Shown: positions 53,955 to 64,000 of the stretch, piece by piece | Layout: the number at the start of each line of letters is the position of its first letter | How positions within the stretch are numbered: position 1 is the first letter of the stretch | Assembly (NCBI RefSeq): GCF_040676675.1 | Contig: NZ_JBFAPK010000023.1 | Coordinates: 62,001-126,000, forward strand | Source of the DNA: JBFAPK01 sp040676675 | GTDB lineage: Bacteria; Actinomycetota; Actinomycetes; Mycobacteriales; Micromonosporaceae | Length of the DNA stretch: 64,000 nt | Direction of reading: 5' to 3' | Notes under the pieces: model-generated | What the model saw: only the letters and a program-made list of their open reading frames with translations | What the model was told of the DNA's origin: nothing | The model's database searches: none | Position numbers and translations under genes: made by a program

Positions 53955-53991
53955 GCGGGGCACCGGCGGGGCGTACCCGCCGGTGCCCCGC
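53955..53991 (-). terminator. Terminator between LLM and metG
   Basis: Perfect 16-bp stem (53955-53970 with 53976-53991, beginning GCGGGGCACCGGCGGG) with a GCGTA loop, 15 bases after the metG stop. Between convergent genes, so possibly bidirectional. Confidence 0.85.
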
Positions 53992-54006
53992 CCTCGACGC
54001 GGGTGG

Positions 54007-55839
54007 TCAGCTGGTGAGCCGGGCCAGCTCCTCGTCCACGATGGACGGGTCGAGCTTGCGGAAGACCGGCTTGGGCGCGGCCAGCGGCCGGCCCGCCTCG
54101 ACCGGTACGGACTCCCAGCGCGCCCCGACGGTGTAGTCGCCGGTCAGCACCGGGTACGACGGGCCGCCGTCCAGATCCTCCACCTCCACGATCGACGGCA
54201 TCGGCGCGTGTACGCCGGTACCGCCGAGCAGCTCGTGCACCTTCTGCGCGGAGTGCGGCAGGAACGGGGTGAGCAGCGTGTTGGCGTCGCTGACCACCTG
54301 GAGCGCGACGTGCAGGATCGTCCCCATCCGGGCCTTGGAGTCCGCGTCCTTGAGCTTCCAGGGCGCCTGCTCGGAGAGGTATTTGTTCGCCTCGGCGACC
54401 ACCCGCATCGCCTCGCCGATGGCCTGCTTCTGCCGGTGCTTCTCAATCAGCTCCCCGACGGTGGCGAAGGCGGACCGGGCGGTGGCGAGCAGCGCCTCGT
54501 CGGCCTCGGTCAGGCCGGCCGGGTCCACCGGCGGGATGGCGCCGAAGTTCTTGGCGGCCATCGAGATCGAGCGGTTGACCAGGTTGCCCCAGCCCGCGAC
54601 CAGTTCGTCGTTGTTGCGGCGGAGGAACTCCGACCAGGTGAAGTCCGTGTCGTTGCTCTCCGGCCCGGCCACCGCGATGAAGTAGCGCAGCGCGTCGGCG
54701 TCGTACCGGGAGAGGAAGTCGCGGACGTAGATGACCACCTGCCGGGACGACGAGAACTTCCGTCCCTCCATGGTCAGGAACTCGCTGGAGACCACCTCGG
54801 TGGGGAGCCGCAGCACGCCGAGTTCGCCCGGCTCGCCGCCGCGGTCGCCCTCGCCGTCGTAGCCGAGCAGCAGCGCCGGCCAGATGACCGAGTGGAAGAC
54901 GATGTTGTCCTTGCCCATGAAGTAGTAGCCCCGGGCGTCACCGCCGACGCCGTCGGCGTCGGTGACCGAGCCGGCGCCCTGTTCCGGCGTCCACCACCGC
55001 CGCCACGCCTCCGGGTCGCCCGAGCGGCGGGCCCACTCGATCGACGCGGAGAGGTAGCCGATCACGGCGTCGAACCAGACGTAGATGCGCTTGTCACCCC
55101 GGTCGCGCCAGCCCTCCAGCGGGATCGGTACGCCCCACTCCAGGTCCCGGGTGATCGCCCGGGGCTGGAGGTCGGCCAAGAGGTTCTTGGAGAACCGCAG
55201 CACGTTGGGGCGCCACCCCTCGCGGCTGTCGAGCCACTTCCCCAGCGCCTCGGCGAAGGCCGGCAGGTCGAGGAAGAAGTGCTCGGTCTCGACGAACTTC
55301 GGCGTCTCGCCGTTGATCTTCGAGCGGGGGTTGATCAGGTCGACCGGGTCGAGCTGGTTGCCGCAGTTGTCGCACTGGTCGCCGCGGGCGCTGTCGTACC
55401 CGCAGATCGGGCAGGTGCCCTCGATGTACCGGTCGGGCAGGGTACGGCCGGTGGAGGGGGAGATCGCGCCCATGGTGGTCTTCGGCACGATGTAGCCGTT
55501 GCGGTGCAGGCCCTCGAAGAGTTGCTGCACCACCGCGTAGTGGTTGCGGGTGGTGGTACGGGTGAAGAGGTCGTACGAGAGCCCGAGCCCGTGCAGGTCC
55601 TCGACGATCACGCGGTTGTAGCGGTCGGCGAGTTCGCGCGGGGTCACGCCCTCCTTGTCGGCCTGCACCTGGATCGGCGTGCCGTGCTCGTCGGTGCCGG
55701 AGACCATGAGCACGTCGTGGCCCGCCATCCGCATGTACCGGCTGAAGACGTCGGAGGGGACTCCGAAACCGGAGACGTGGCCGATGTGGCGCGGGCCGTT
55801 GGCGTACGGCCAGGCGACCGCCGCGAGAACGTGACTCAT
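54007..55839 (-). CDS. metG: Methionyl-tRNA synthetase
   Basis: Class I synthetase of about 610 residues, charging tRNA-Met. The HIGH motif is in GPRHIGHVSGF near residue 20, the zinc knuckles are CPICGYDSARGDQCDNCG, and the KMSKS loop reads KFSSSRQV. No C-terminal tRNA-binding domain of EMAP type follows. ATG 55839 gives MSHVLAAVAWPYANG, a normal N-terminus. It lies with tatD, rsmA, rsmI and pmt in the order known from other actinomycetes. Confidence 0.96.
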   Translation of the reverse strand: MSHVLAAVAWPYANGPRHIGHVSGFGVPSDVFSRYMRMAGHDVLMVSGTDEHGTPIQVQADKEGVTPRELADRYNRVIVEDLHGLGLSYDLFTRTTTRNHYAVVQQLFEGLHRNGYIVPKTTMGAISPSTGRTLPDRYIEGTCPICGYDSARGDQCDNCGNQLDPVDLINPRSKINGETPKFVETEHFFLDLPAFAEALGKWLDSREGWRPNVLRFSKNLLADLQPRAITRDLEWGVPIPLEGWRDRGDKRIYVWFDAVIGYLSASIEWARRSGDPEAWRRWWTPEQGAGSVTDADGVGGDARGYYFMGKDNIVFHSVIWPALLLGYDGEGDRGGEPGELGVLRLPTEVVSSEFLTMEGRKFSSSRQVVIYVRDFLSRYDADALRYFIAVAGPESNDTDFTWSEFLRRNNDELVAGWGNLVNRSISMAAKNFGAIPPVDPAGLTEADEALLATARSAFATVGELIEKHRQKQAIGEAMRVVAEANKYLSEQAPWKLKDADSKARMGTILHVALQVVSDANTLLTPFLPHSAQKVHELLGGTGVHAPMPSIVEVEDLDGGPSYPVLTGDYTVGARWESVPVEAGRPLAAPKPVFRKLDPSIVDEELARLTS

Positions 55840-56005
55840 GAGCGTCAAGCCTAGTGACCTGCCGGGAGCGACCGCGAATCAACAGGCGCCGTGCCGGCCG
55901 GCGGTGACCGGATGAGGCCAACCATGACGAGTTCCGTGTCGTTTGTCTGATTTGCCGCCGACACGCAACCTGAGCTGCGGCTCCCGGCCCGTGACCCGTT
56001 GTCCA

Positions 56006-57142
56006 ATGAGCAGTGTGACTGGCACATCATGCGGGCAGCAGCCAGACGGGACGCGGCCCGGCGAGGTCGAGCCACCGAGCGATCATGCAACGCGGCAGGA
56101 CGAGCCGGCCGGCGCCGCACCGACCGCCCAGAACCCGCCGCCGGGCCGGGCCGCGAAGGCCAGCGTGCCGGTCCGCTACCGTGCCTCGGCGCCGGCCCCG
56201 CGGGCCGAGCGCTCCAGCGGTACCGACTACGCCTCGGCCTCCGCCAGCGACCCGGCGGCGGAGGTCGAGACGGCCACGGAGACCTCGACGACGGGGGCCG
56301 GCCCGGGGATCGAGACGGCCGCGGAGACCGAGACGGCGACGGAGGCCGAGACGGGGATCGAGGCGACCACGGGGGCCCCGGTCGCCGCGCTTCCGCAGCG
56401 GGTACCCGTGCGGAGCCCGTCCTCGCCGTGGTTTCCGTCCCGGTCGTCCGGCGACGGGCCGCCCGGACCTGCCCGGACCGGCGTACCGGAGCCCGCCGGC
56501 CCCGTGGACGACGAACCGGCGTTCTGGCTGCCGATCGAGGAGGTCCACTGGGACGGGCGCCCGGTCGACCCGGACGCGCCCCCGCCGCCGGACCGCTCCG
56601 TCCCGCCCGGCCGCTCGCCCCGCCGGACGGGTCCGGTCCGCAAACCGCCGCGCCACCCCGCCGTCGGCCTGGCCGGGCTGGTCCTCTTCTCCCTGCTGGC
56701 GAGCTTCTTCGCCTGGGTGAGCGCCGAGCCGCTCTGGCTGGCGCTGGGCCGGGGGCTGCCCGGTACCGCGACGGTGCTCGACTGCACCGGCAGCGGCCTC
56801 GGCCAGCGCTGCCGGGGCGAGTTCGAGGCGGCCGACGGCGCGTTCCTGGCCGAGGACGTGCGGCTGGCCGGGGTCGACGCCGCACACTCGGATCCGGGCT
56901 CGCAGGTGCCCGCCCGCATGGTGGACCGCGACTCCGGTACGGCGTACGTCGAGAGCGGCGCCGCCACCCGGCACCTGCGCTGGCTGCTCGGCCTCGCGAC
57001 GGCGCTGGCCTGCGCGGGCGGCGTGGTCTGGGTCACCGGGGCGCTGCGGCTGCCGGACGGGCGGACCCGCCGCTGGGGTGTGGCGCTCGGCCTGGCCGGC
57101 CCGCTGTTGATCACCGTCGGGTTCCTGCTGGCCGGCCTCTGA
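56006..57142 (+). CDS. Membrane protein with long disordered N-terminus
   Basis: Protein of 378 residues. The first 220 residues are disordered, rich in Pro, Ala, Glu and Thr, with acidic Glu-Thr-Ala repeats around residues 85-130 (ETATETSTTG, ETAAETETATEAETG). Then come a TM helix (AVGLAGLVLFSLLASFFAWV), an extracellular loop of about 80 residues with two Cys (DCTGSGLGQRCRG), and two further helices (LLGLATALACAGGVVWVTGA; ALGLAGPLLITVGFLLAG). I do not recognise the family. Divergent from metG; the ATG at 56006 is the most likely start. Confidence 0.72.
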   Translation: MSSVTGTSCGQQPDGTRPGEVEPPSDHATRQDEPAGAAPTAQNPPPGRAAKASVPVRYRASAPAPRAERSSGTDYASASASDPAAEVETATETSTTGAGPGIETAAETETATEAETGIEATTGAPVAALPQRVPVRSPSSPWFPSRSSGDGPPGPARTGVPEPAGPVDDEPAFWLPIEEVHWDGRPVDPDAPPPPDRSVPPGRSPRRTGPVRKPPRHPAVGLAGLVLFSLLASFFAWVSAEPLWLALGRGLPGTATVLDCTGSGLGQRCRGEFEAADGAFLAEDVRLAGVDAAHSDPGSQVPARMVDRDSGTAYVESGAATRHLRWLLGLATALACAGGVVWVTGALRLPDGRTRRWGVALGLAGPLLITVGFLLAGL

Positions 57143-57197
57143 CCGGCCACACCACCTGGGCTCCGGGCCCGGCCGCAGCCGTCCCGGCGGCGGGGTG

Positions 57198-57212
57198 CGC
57201 GCGCTCCGCGCG
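57198..57212. terminator. Short GC hairpin between convergent genes
   Basis: CGCGCG-CTC-CGCGCG, a 6-bp stem with a 3-base loop between the membrane protein gene and rsmI. A weak candidate terminator. Confidence 0.35.
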
Positions 57213-57239
57213 GCCGGGCGCGCTACCCGTCCCGGCCTG

Positions 57240-58103
57240 TCACCGCGCCGGCGGCGGGGTGTGGACGAGGGCGTAGACGTCCCGGCGCCGCAGCCCGTAC
57301 GCGTCGGCGACCGCGCTGATCGCGTCACGCCGCGACGCCCCGGCGGCCTCCCGCTCGGCCACCTCGGCCCGCAGCTCGTCGTCGTCCGGCCGGGGCGCGG
57401 CCGTCGGCGGCGCGCCGCCGACCACCAGGGTGATCTCGCCCCGGGGCTCACCCTCGGCGGCCCAGCCGGCCAGTTCGCCGAGCGGGCGGCGCAGGACCTC
57501 CTCGTACGTCTTGGTCAGCTCGCGGCAGAGCGCGGCCGGACGGTCGGCGCCGAAGGTCGCGGCGAGGTCGTCCAGGGTCCCGGCCACCCGGTGCGGCGCC
57601 TCGAAGAAGACCAGGGTGCGTTCCTCGGCGGCGAGCGCCCGCAGCCGGGAGCGGCGGGCGCCGCCCGAGCGCGGCAGGAAGCCCTCGAAGCAGAACCGGT
57701 CGCAGGGCAGGCCGGAGAGGGCCAGCGCGGTGGTGACGGCGCTGGGCCCGGGGGCGGCGGTGACCGGGGCGCCCGCGTCGAGCGTGGCCCGGACCAACCG
57801 GTACCCCGGGTCGGAGACGCTCGGCATCCCCCCGTCGGTGATCAGCGCGACCAGCTTGCCGTCGAGGATCGCGGCGACCAGGTCGGGCGTGCGCTGCTCC
57901 TCGTTGCCCTCGAAGTACGAGACGATCCGCCCCGGAACCGTGATCTCCAGGTCGCGGGTGAGCCGGGTGAGCCGGCGGGTGTCCTCGGCGGCGACGATGT
58001 CCGCGGCGCTCAGCGTGTCGCGCAGCCGGTCGGAGGCGTCCCGGGGGTTGCCGAGCGGCGCACCGACCAGGACAAGACGCCCATCGGGGGGCATATTACC
58101 CAC
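57240..58103 (-). CDS. rsmI: 16S rRNA (cytidine1402-2'-O)-methyltransferase
   Basis: Tetrapyrrole-methylase-fold enzyme of 287 residues that 2'-O-methylates C1402 of 16S rRNA. Motifs: LVLVGAPLGNPRDASDRL near residue 10, ADIVAAEDTRRLTRL, and VALITDGGMPSVSDPGYRLV, the RsmI signature. GTG 58103 has GAAGGAG seven bases upstream. It is divergent from the mannosyltransferase gene, as in other actinomycetes. Confidence 0.95.
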   Translation of the reverse strand: MGNMPPDGRLVLVGAPLGNPRDASDRLRDTLSAADIVAAEDTRRLTRLTRDLEITVPGRIVSYFEGNEEQRTPDLVAAILDGKLVALITDGGMPSVSDPGYRLVRATLDAGAPVTAAPGPSAVTTALALSGLPCDRFCFEGFLPRSGGARRSRLRALAAEERTLVFFEAPHRVAGTLDDLAATFGADRPAALCRELTKTYEEVLRRPLGELAGWAAEGEPRGEITLVVGGAPPTAAPRPDDDELRAEVAEREAAGASRRDAISAVADAYGLRRRDVYALVHTPPPAR

Positions 58104-58188
58104 GAACCGACTCCTTCATCGATAGTCTTCGTTATAAATGGCTCGGCGTAGGACGCCCATTCACACCTTGGCAGCCTACGATCACGGG

Positions 58189-60003
58189 GTGACTCTGGCG
58201 TCGACAGCGCAGACGGACAACGAGGGCCGCCCGGGGCCCGGCCCGCACGGCGAGAGCGTCCCGGCAGGTGCCGGCCCCGCCGAGACCACCACCGTGGCGA
58301 CCCGCTCGGGCCCGCTCCGCCCCGCCGCGGGCGGCGTACCGGCGATCGTCCGCCGCCGGCTGGTCCCGTTCGACGCGCGCCTGGACGCGTACTCGTGGCT
58401 CGCCACGGGCGTGGTCGTGGCGATCGCCGCGATCCTGCGGTTCGTCGGGCTGAGCCAGCCGAAGGGCAAGATCTTCGACGAGGTCTACTACGCCACCGAC
58501 GCGCACAACCTGCTCGTACACGGCTTCGAGTGGGACGACAAGAACAACACCGCCGCGTACGTGGTGCACCCGCCGCTCGGCAAGTGGTTGATCGGCATCG
58601 GCGAGCAGATCTTCGGCTACAACGAGCTGGGCTGGCGCTTCTCCGCCGCGGTCGTCGGCACGCTCTCGGTGCTGCTGCTGGTACGCATCGCGCGCCGGCT
58701 GTTCCACTCGACCGTGCTCGGCTGCGCGGCCGGCCTGCTGCTGGCGCTGGACGGCTTCCACCTCGTGCTCTCCCGTACCGCCCTGCTCGACATCTTCCTG
58801 CTCTTCTTCGTGCTCGCCGCGTTCGGCGCCCTCGTGCTGGACCGGGACGCCCGCCGGCGGCGCTGGCTGCGGGCGATGGAGGCGGGTCTCGACCCGAGCC
58901 GCCCCGGCCGCTCCGGCCGGCTGCCGCTGGACCTCGGCGCCGTGCCGTGGTGGCGGCTGCTCTCGGCGGTGCTCCTGGGCTGCGCGATGTCGGTCAAGTG
59001 GAGCGCGCTGTGGTTCGTACCGGCCTTCGCGTTGCTGGTGCTCTTCTGGGAGGCGGGCGCCCGCCGTTCGGCCGGGGTACGACGGCCCTGGCGGGACACG
59101 CTGATCGGCGAGACGGGTTGGCTCGTCCTCGCCGGCGTGCTCTTCACCCTCACCTACCTGGCCAGTTGGTCCGGCTGGTTCCTCACCGACGGCGGCTACT
59201 TCCGGCACTGGCAGGCCGACCGCGGCATGACCGAGCTGCCCGTCATCGGCGCGTTGCAGAACCTGCTCCACTACCACCAGGAAGCGCTCAAGTTCCACAC
59301 CGGGCTGCAGACGAAGCACACGTACCAGTCCTGGCCGTGGCAGTGGCTGCTGCTGGGCCGGCCGGTCGCCTTCTACTGGTCGACCGACGGCGCCTGCGGC
59401 GCACCGAGCTGCGCCAGCGAGATCCTGCTGCTCGGTACGCCGATCCTCTGGTGGTCGTTCCTGCCGGCGCTGGTCGCGCTCGGCTGGCTCGGCTTCGCCC
59501 GGCGGGACTGGCGGGCCGGCGCGATCCTGCTCTGCGTGGCCGCCGGCCTGCTCCCGTGGTTCTACTACGCGATCGCGGACGGCCGGACGATGTTCTCCTT
59601 CTACGTCGCGCCGGCCCTGCCGTTCCTCGTGCTCGCCGTCGTCTACGTGCTCGGCGCGATCATGACCCCGGCGGAGGGGCCCGGGTCCGCCGGCGCGCCA
59701 CCGCCGGGACGCGTCCCCGCGCCGGCGACCGGCGAGGACGGCGCGGACACCGGCGGCCCAGTGGCGGCTACCGCCGGCGCGGGCACCGGGGCCGAGGCCG
59801 AGGCGGCCGTCGCCGCCGCGAGCGAGGCGGACATGGCGGACGCGGACCGGACCGATCGCCGGCTGGTCGGCGCGATCATCGCCGGGGCGTACGTCCTGCT
59901 GGTGGCGCTCTGCTTCGCGTACTTCCATCCGATCTTCGTGGGCAAGGTCATGCAGTACGCGGACTGGTCGGCGCGGATGTGGCTGGGCAGCCGCTGGATC
60001 TGA
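58189..60003 (+). CDS. pmt: Polyprenol-phosphate-mannose protein mannosyltransferase
   Basis: GT39 membrane glycosyltransferase of about 604 residues that O-mannosylates secreted proteins. Around ten TM helices; the catalytic loop is KIFDEVYYATDAHNLL with acidic residues near 95, followed by a PMT_4TMC domain. An Ala/Gly/Glu-rich insert of about 70 residues precedes the last helix. GTG 58189 is preferred: a TACGAT hexamer ends 6 bases before it, which suits a leaderless transcript; ATG 58138 would put rsmI-side promoter sequence in the frame. The C-terminus WSARMWLGSRWI is typical. Confidence 0.93.
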   Translation: MTLASTAQTDNEGRPGPGPHGESVPAGAGPAETTTVATRSGPLRPAAGGVPAIVRRRLVPFDARLDAYSWLATGVVVAIAAILRFVGLSQPKGKIFDEVYYATDAHNLLVHGFEWDDKNNTAAYVVHPPLGKWLIGIGEQIFGYNELGWRFSAAVVGTLSVLLLVRIARRLFHSTVLGCAAGLLLALDGFHLVLSRTALLDIFLLFFVLAAFGALVLDRDARRRRWLRAMEAGLDPSRPGRSGRLPLDLGAVPWWRLLSAVLLGCAMSVKWSALWFVPAFALLVLFWEAGARRSAGVRRPWRDTLIGETGWLVLAGVLFTLTYLASWSGWFLTDGGYFRHWQADRGMTELPVIGALQNLLHYHQEALKFHTGLQTKHTYQSWPWQWLLLGRPVAFYWSTDGACGAPSCASEILLLGTPILWWSFLPALVALGWLGFARRDWRAGAILLCVAAGLLPWFYYAIADGRTMFSFYVAPALPFLVLAVVYVLGAIMTPAEGPGSAGAPPPGRVPAPATGEDGADTGGPVAATAGAGTGAEAEAAVAAASEADMADADRTDRRLVGAIIAGAYVLLVALCFAYFHPIFVGKVMQYADWSARMWLGSRWI

Positions 60004-60022
60004 CCGGCTTCGCGTTCCGCAG

Positions 60023-60055
60023 ACCGCCCCGGCGCCACCTCGGTGCCGGGGCGGT
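60023..60055 (+). terminator. Terminator after pmt
   Basis: ACCGCCCCGGC / GCCGGGGCGGT, an 11-bp perfect stem (60023-60033, 60045-60055) 20 bases after the pmt stop codon. Confidence 0.8.
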
Positions 60056-60144
60056 GCCGTACCGGCGGGAAGGCGGGGCGGGCGGTGTGCGCGAGGCTGC
60101 GCGCGGGCGGCCACGCCGAGAAGGGGCGGGTCGCGGAAATAGGC

Positions 60145-60192
60145 GCGCGCCCCGATCGCCTGCCACGGGGGAAGCGGGCGATTGGGGCGCGC
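60145..60192. repeat. Second large inverted repeat after pmt
   Basis: Arms GCGCGCCCCGATCGCC (60145-60160) and GGCGATTGGGGCGCGC (60177-60192), 16 pairs with one G-T wobble, around a 16-base loop. It is 90 bases beyond the pmt terminator; a second terminator or a structured RNA is possible. Confidence 0.65.
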
Positions 60193-60537
60193 ACGATGAG
60201 CTTAACCACCGAGGATCACCTGCACAACGGGTGACCCACGGTCAGATTTCCGACCGAAGCACCGCCGAGCAGAACGGGCAAGACGGTCACACCTCCCGGA
60301 CGGTCACTTCTCGCCCAGCAAGTCGCCTCTGACCTGCTACGGCGCCCGCCGGTGCCGGCAGTCGGGTTCGCTACTGATCCGCGCCGTCACCACTGATCGA
60401 GTCGACCGTTTGACGGCATATGCAGGCGGTGATCCGCCGCCACCGGAGCCGGCGCGTCTCCGCTCCGCGCGACCCGCGGCCGACGTCCGGAGCCGTACCC
60501 GCGGGCTTTCCCCTTTGCGTCCCACAGGAGGAGAGCC
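60193..60537. other. Gene-free region upstream of treS
   Basis: About 345 bases holding the treS leader. I see a strong ribosome site (AGGAGGAGAG, 60524-60533) and short GGTCAC/GGTCAG motifs, but no convincing promoter boxes, hairpins or small gene. Confidence 0.4.
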
Positions 60538-62364
<1,827 letters not shown>

Positions 62365-62522
62365 CCCCGCGCGCACCCACCGCCCGCGCCGCCTCGCGCA
62401 CCACCGGGCGAGCGGCCGGCGGGCGATCGGCTGGCTGTCGGCGGGCAGCGCCGACGGGCGGCCGGGCGGGCGGGCGACCGGGTGGCGCGGGATAGCGCCG
62501 AGCCGACGCGGGCGCGCGAACT

Positions 62523-62560
62523 ATGCTGGTCGCGCACCCCGCCCGCGACGCGACCAGCAT
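62523..62560 (+). promoter_or_regulatory. 12-bp hairpin in the leader of the glycyl-tRNA synthetase gene
   Basis: ATGCTGGTCGCG / CGCGACCAGCAT, perfect 12-bp arms (62523-62534, 62549-62560) around a 14-base loop, 37 bases before the GTG start. A second small stem, CTCC-GGAT-GGAG (62578-62589), would cover the ribosome site GGAG. Regulation of translation or an operator is possible. No T-box features are seen. Confidence 0.6.
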
Positions 62561-62597
62561 GATCAGGCGCGTCCGCCCTCCGGATGGAGCAGTCCCC

Positions 62598-64000
<1,403 letters not shown>

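Noticed and set aside
60145..60192. 6C-type structured RNA
   Set aside because: Only one stem and no pair of loops with C-runs; the pattern does not fit.
62365..62597. T-box riboswitch before the glycyl-tRNA synthetase
   Set aside because: No T-box sequence, specifier loop or antiterminator pair can be recognised; only a simple hairpin.

Overview
The window is 64 kb of very GC-rich DNA with actinobacterial gene style: strong G/C bias in third codon positions, many GTG starts, 4-base start/stop overlaps, and several likely leaderless starts. It carries a conservon (sensor kinase, roadblock, DUF742, small GTPase), PMT-type mannosyltransferase, DUF4383 proteins, F420/LLM-type oxidoreductase and SigE-like ECF factors. 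The block glmU-prs-rplY-pth together with ispE-rsmA-tatD-metG-rsmI-pmt matches, from memory, the order known in mycobacteria and other actinomycetes. A fused glycyl-tRNA synthetase and the gene mix point to Micromonosporaceae (Micromonospora-like). This is inference; no 16S gene is present. Most of the window is a chromosomal housekeeping region, with no prophage, biosynthetic gene cluster, IS element or CRISPR array.

Layout. 1-653: no confident gene. 654-5500: conservon cvnABCD (minus). 5693-17090: nucleoside salvage region with a uridine-kinase-like P-loop protein, adenosine deaminase, an rRNA methyltransferase, a DUF4272 protein, thymidine phosphorylase, cytidine deaminase with an extra C-terminal domain, and a BMP-type nucleoside ABC importer (two permeases, an ATPase with a probable CTG start, a lipoprotein). 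17405-22548: small membrane protein, a TetR/membrane-permease divergent pair with twin palindromic operators, a LacI regulator, a hypothetical, an N-terminally truncated SDR and a GntR regulator. 22591-25232: YihY, 2'-5' RNA ligase, trpS. 25413-28447: ECF sigma factor overlapping a membrane-anchored Asp-box propeller protein, then a CorC-like protein lacking DUF21. 28615-30764: galE-galK. 30939-34298: sulfate activation (cysN, cysD, a short upstream ORF, cysQ-like phosphatase).

34487-38793: pth, rplY, prs, glmU. 38904-39857: tRNA-Gln(TTG) followed by a frameshifted HTH gene. 40122-41917: acyl-CoA desaturase with a promoter full of TACG/CGTA palindromes and a TetR gene. 41951-42966: tandem DUF4383 membrane proteins. 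43078-48441: ABC-F ATPase, ispE, Uma2 nuclease, rsmA, tatD. 48650-51842: an unrecognised protein, then a second ECF sigma/membrane propeller pair. 51918-53739: XRE regulator and LLM oxidoreductase divergent around a perfect 16-bp palindrome. 54007-60003: metG, a membrane protein, rsmI, pmt. 60538-62364: treS. 62598-end: glycyl-tRNA synthetase alpha-beta fusion, cut by the window edge.

The most interesting items are the two independent ECF-sigma plus transmembrane-propeller modules, the in-frame 18-bp repeat array and large hairpin in front of thymidine phosphorylase, a hairpin that masks the ribosome binding site of a DUF4383 gene, and several strong palindromic operators.
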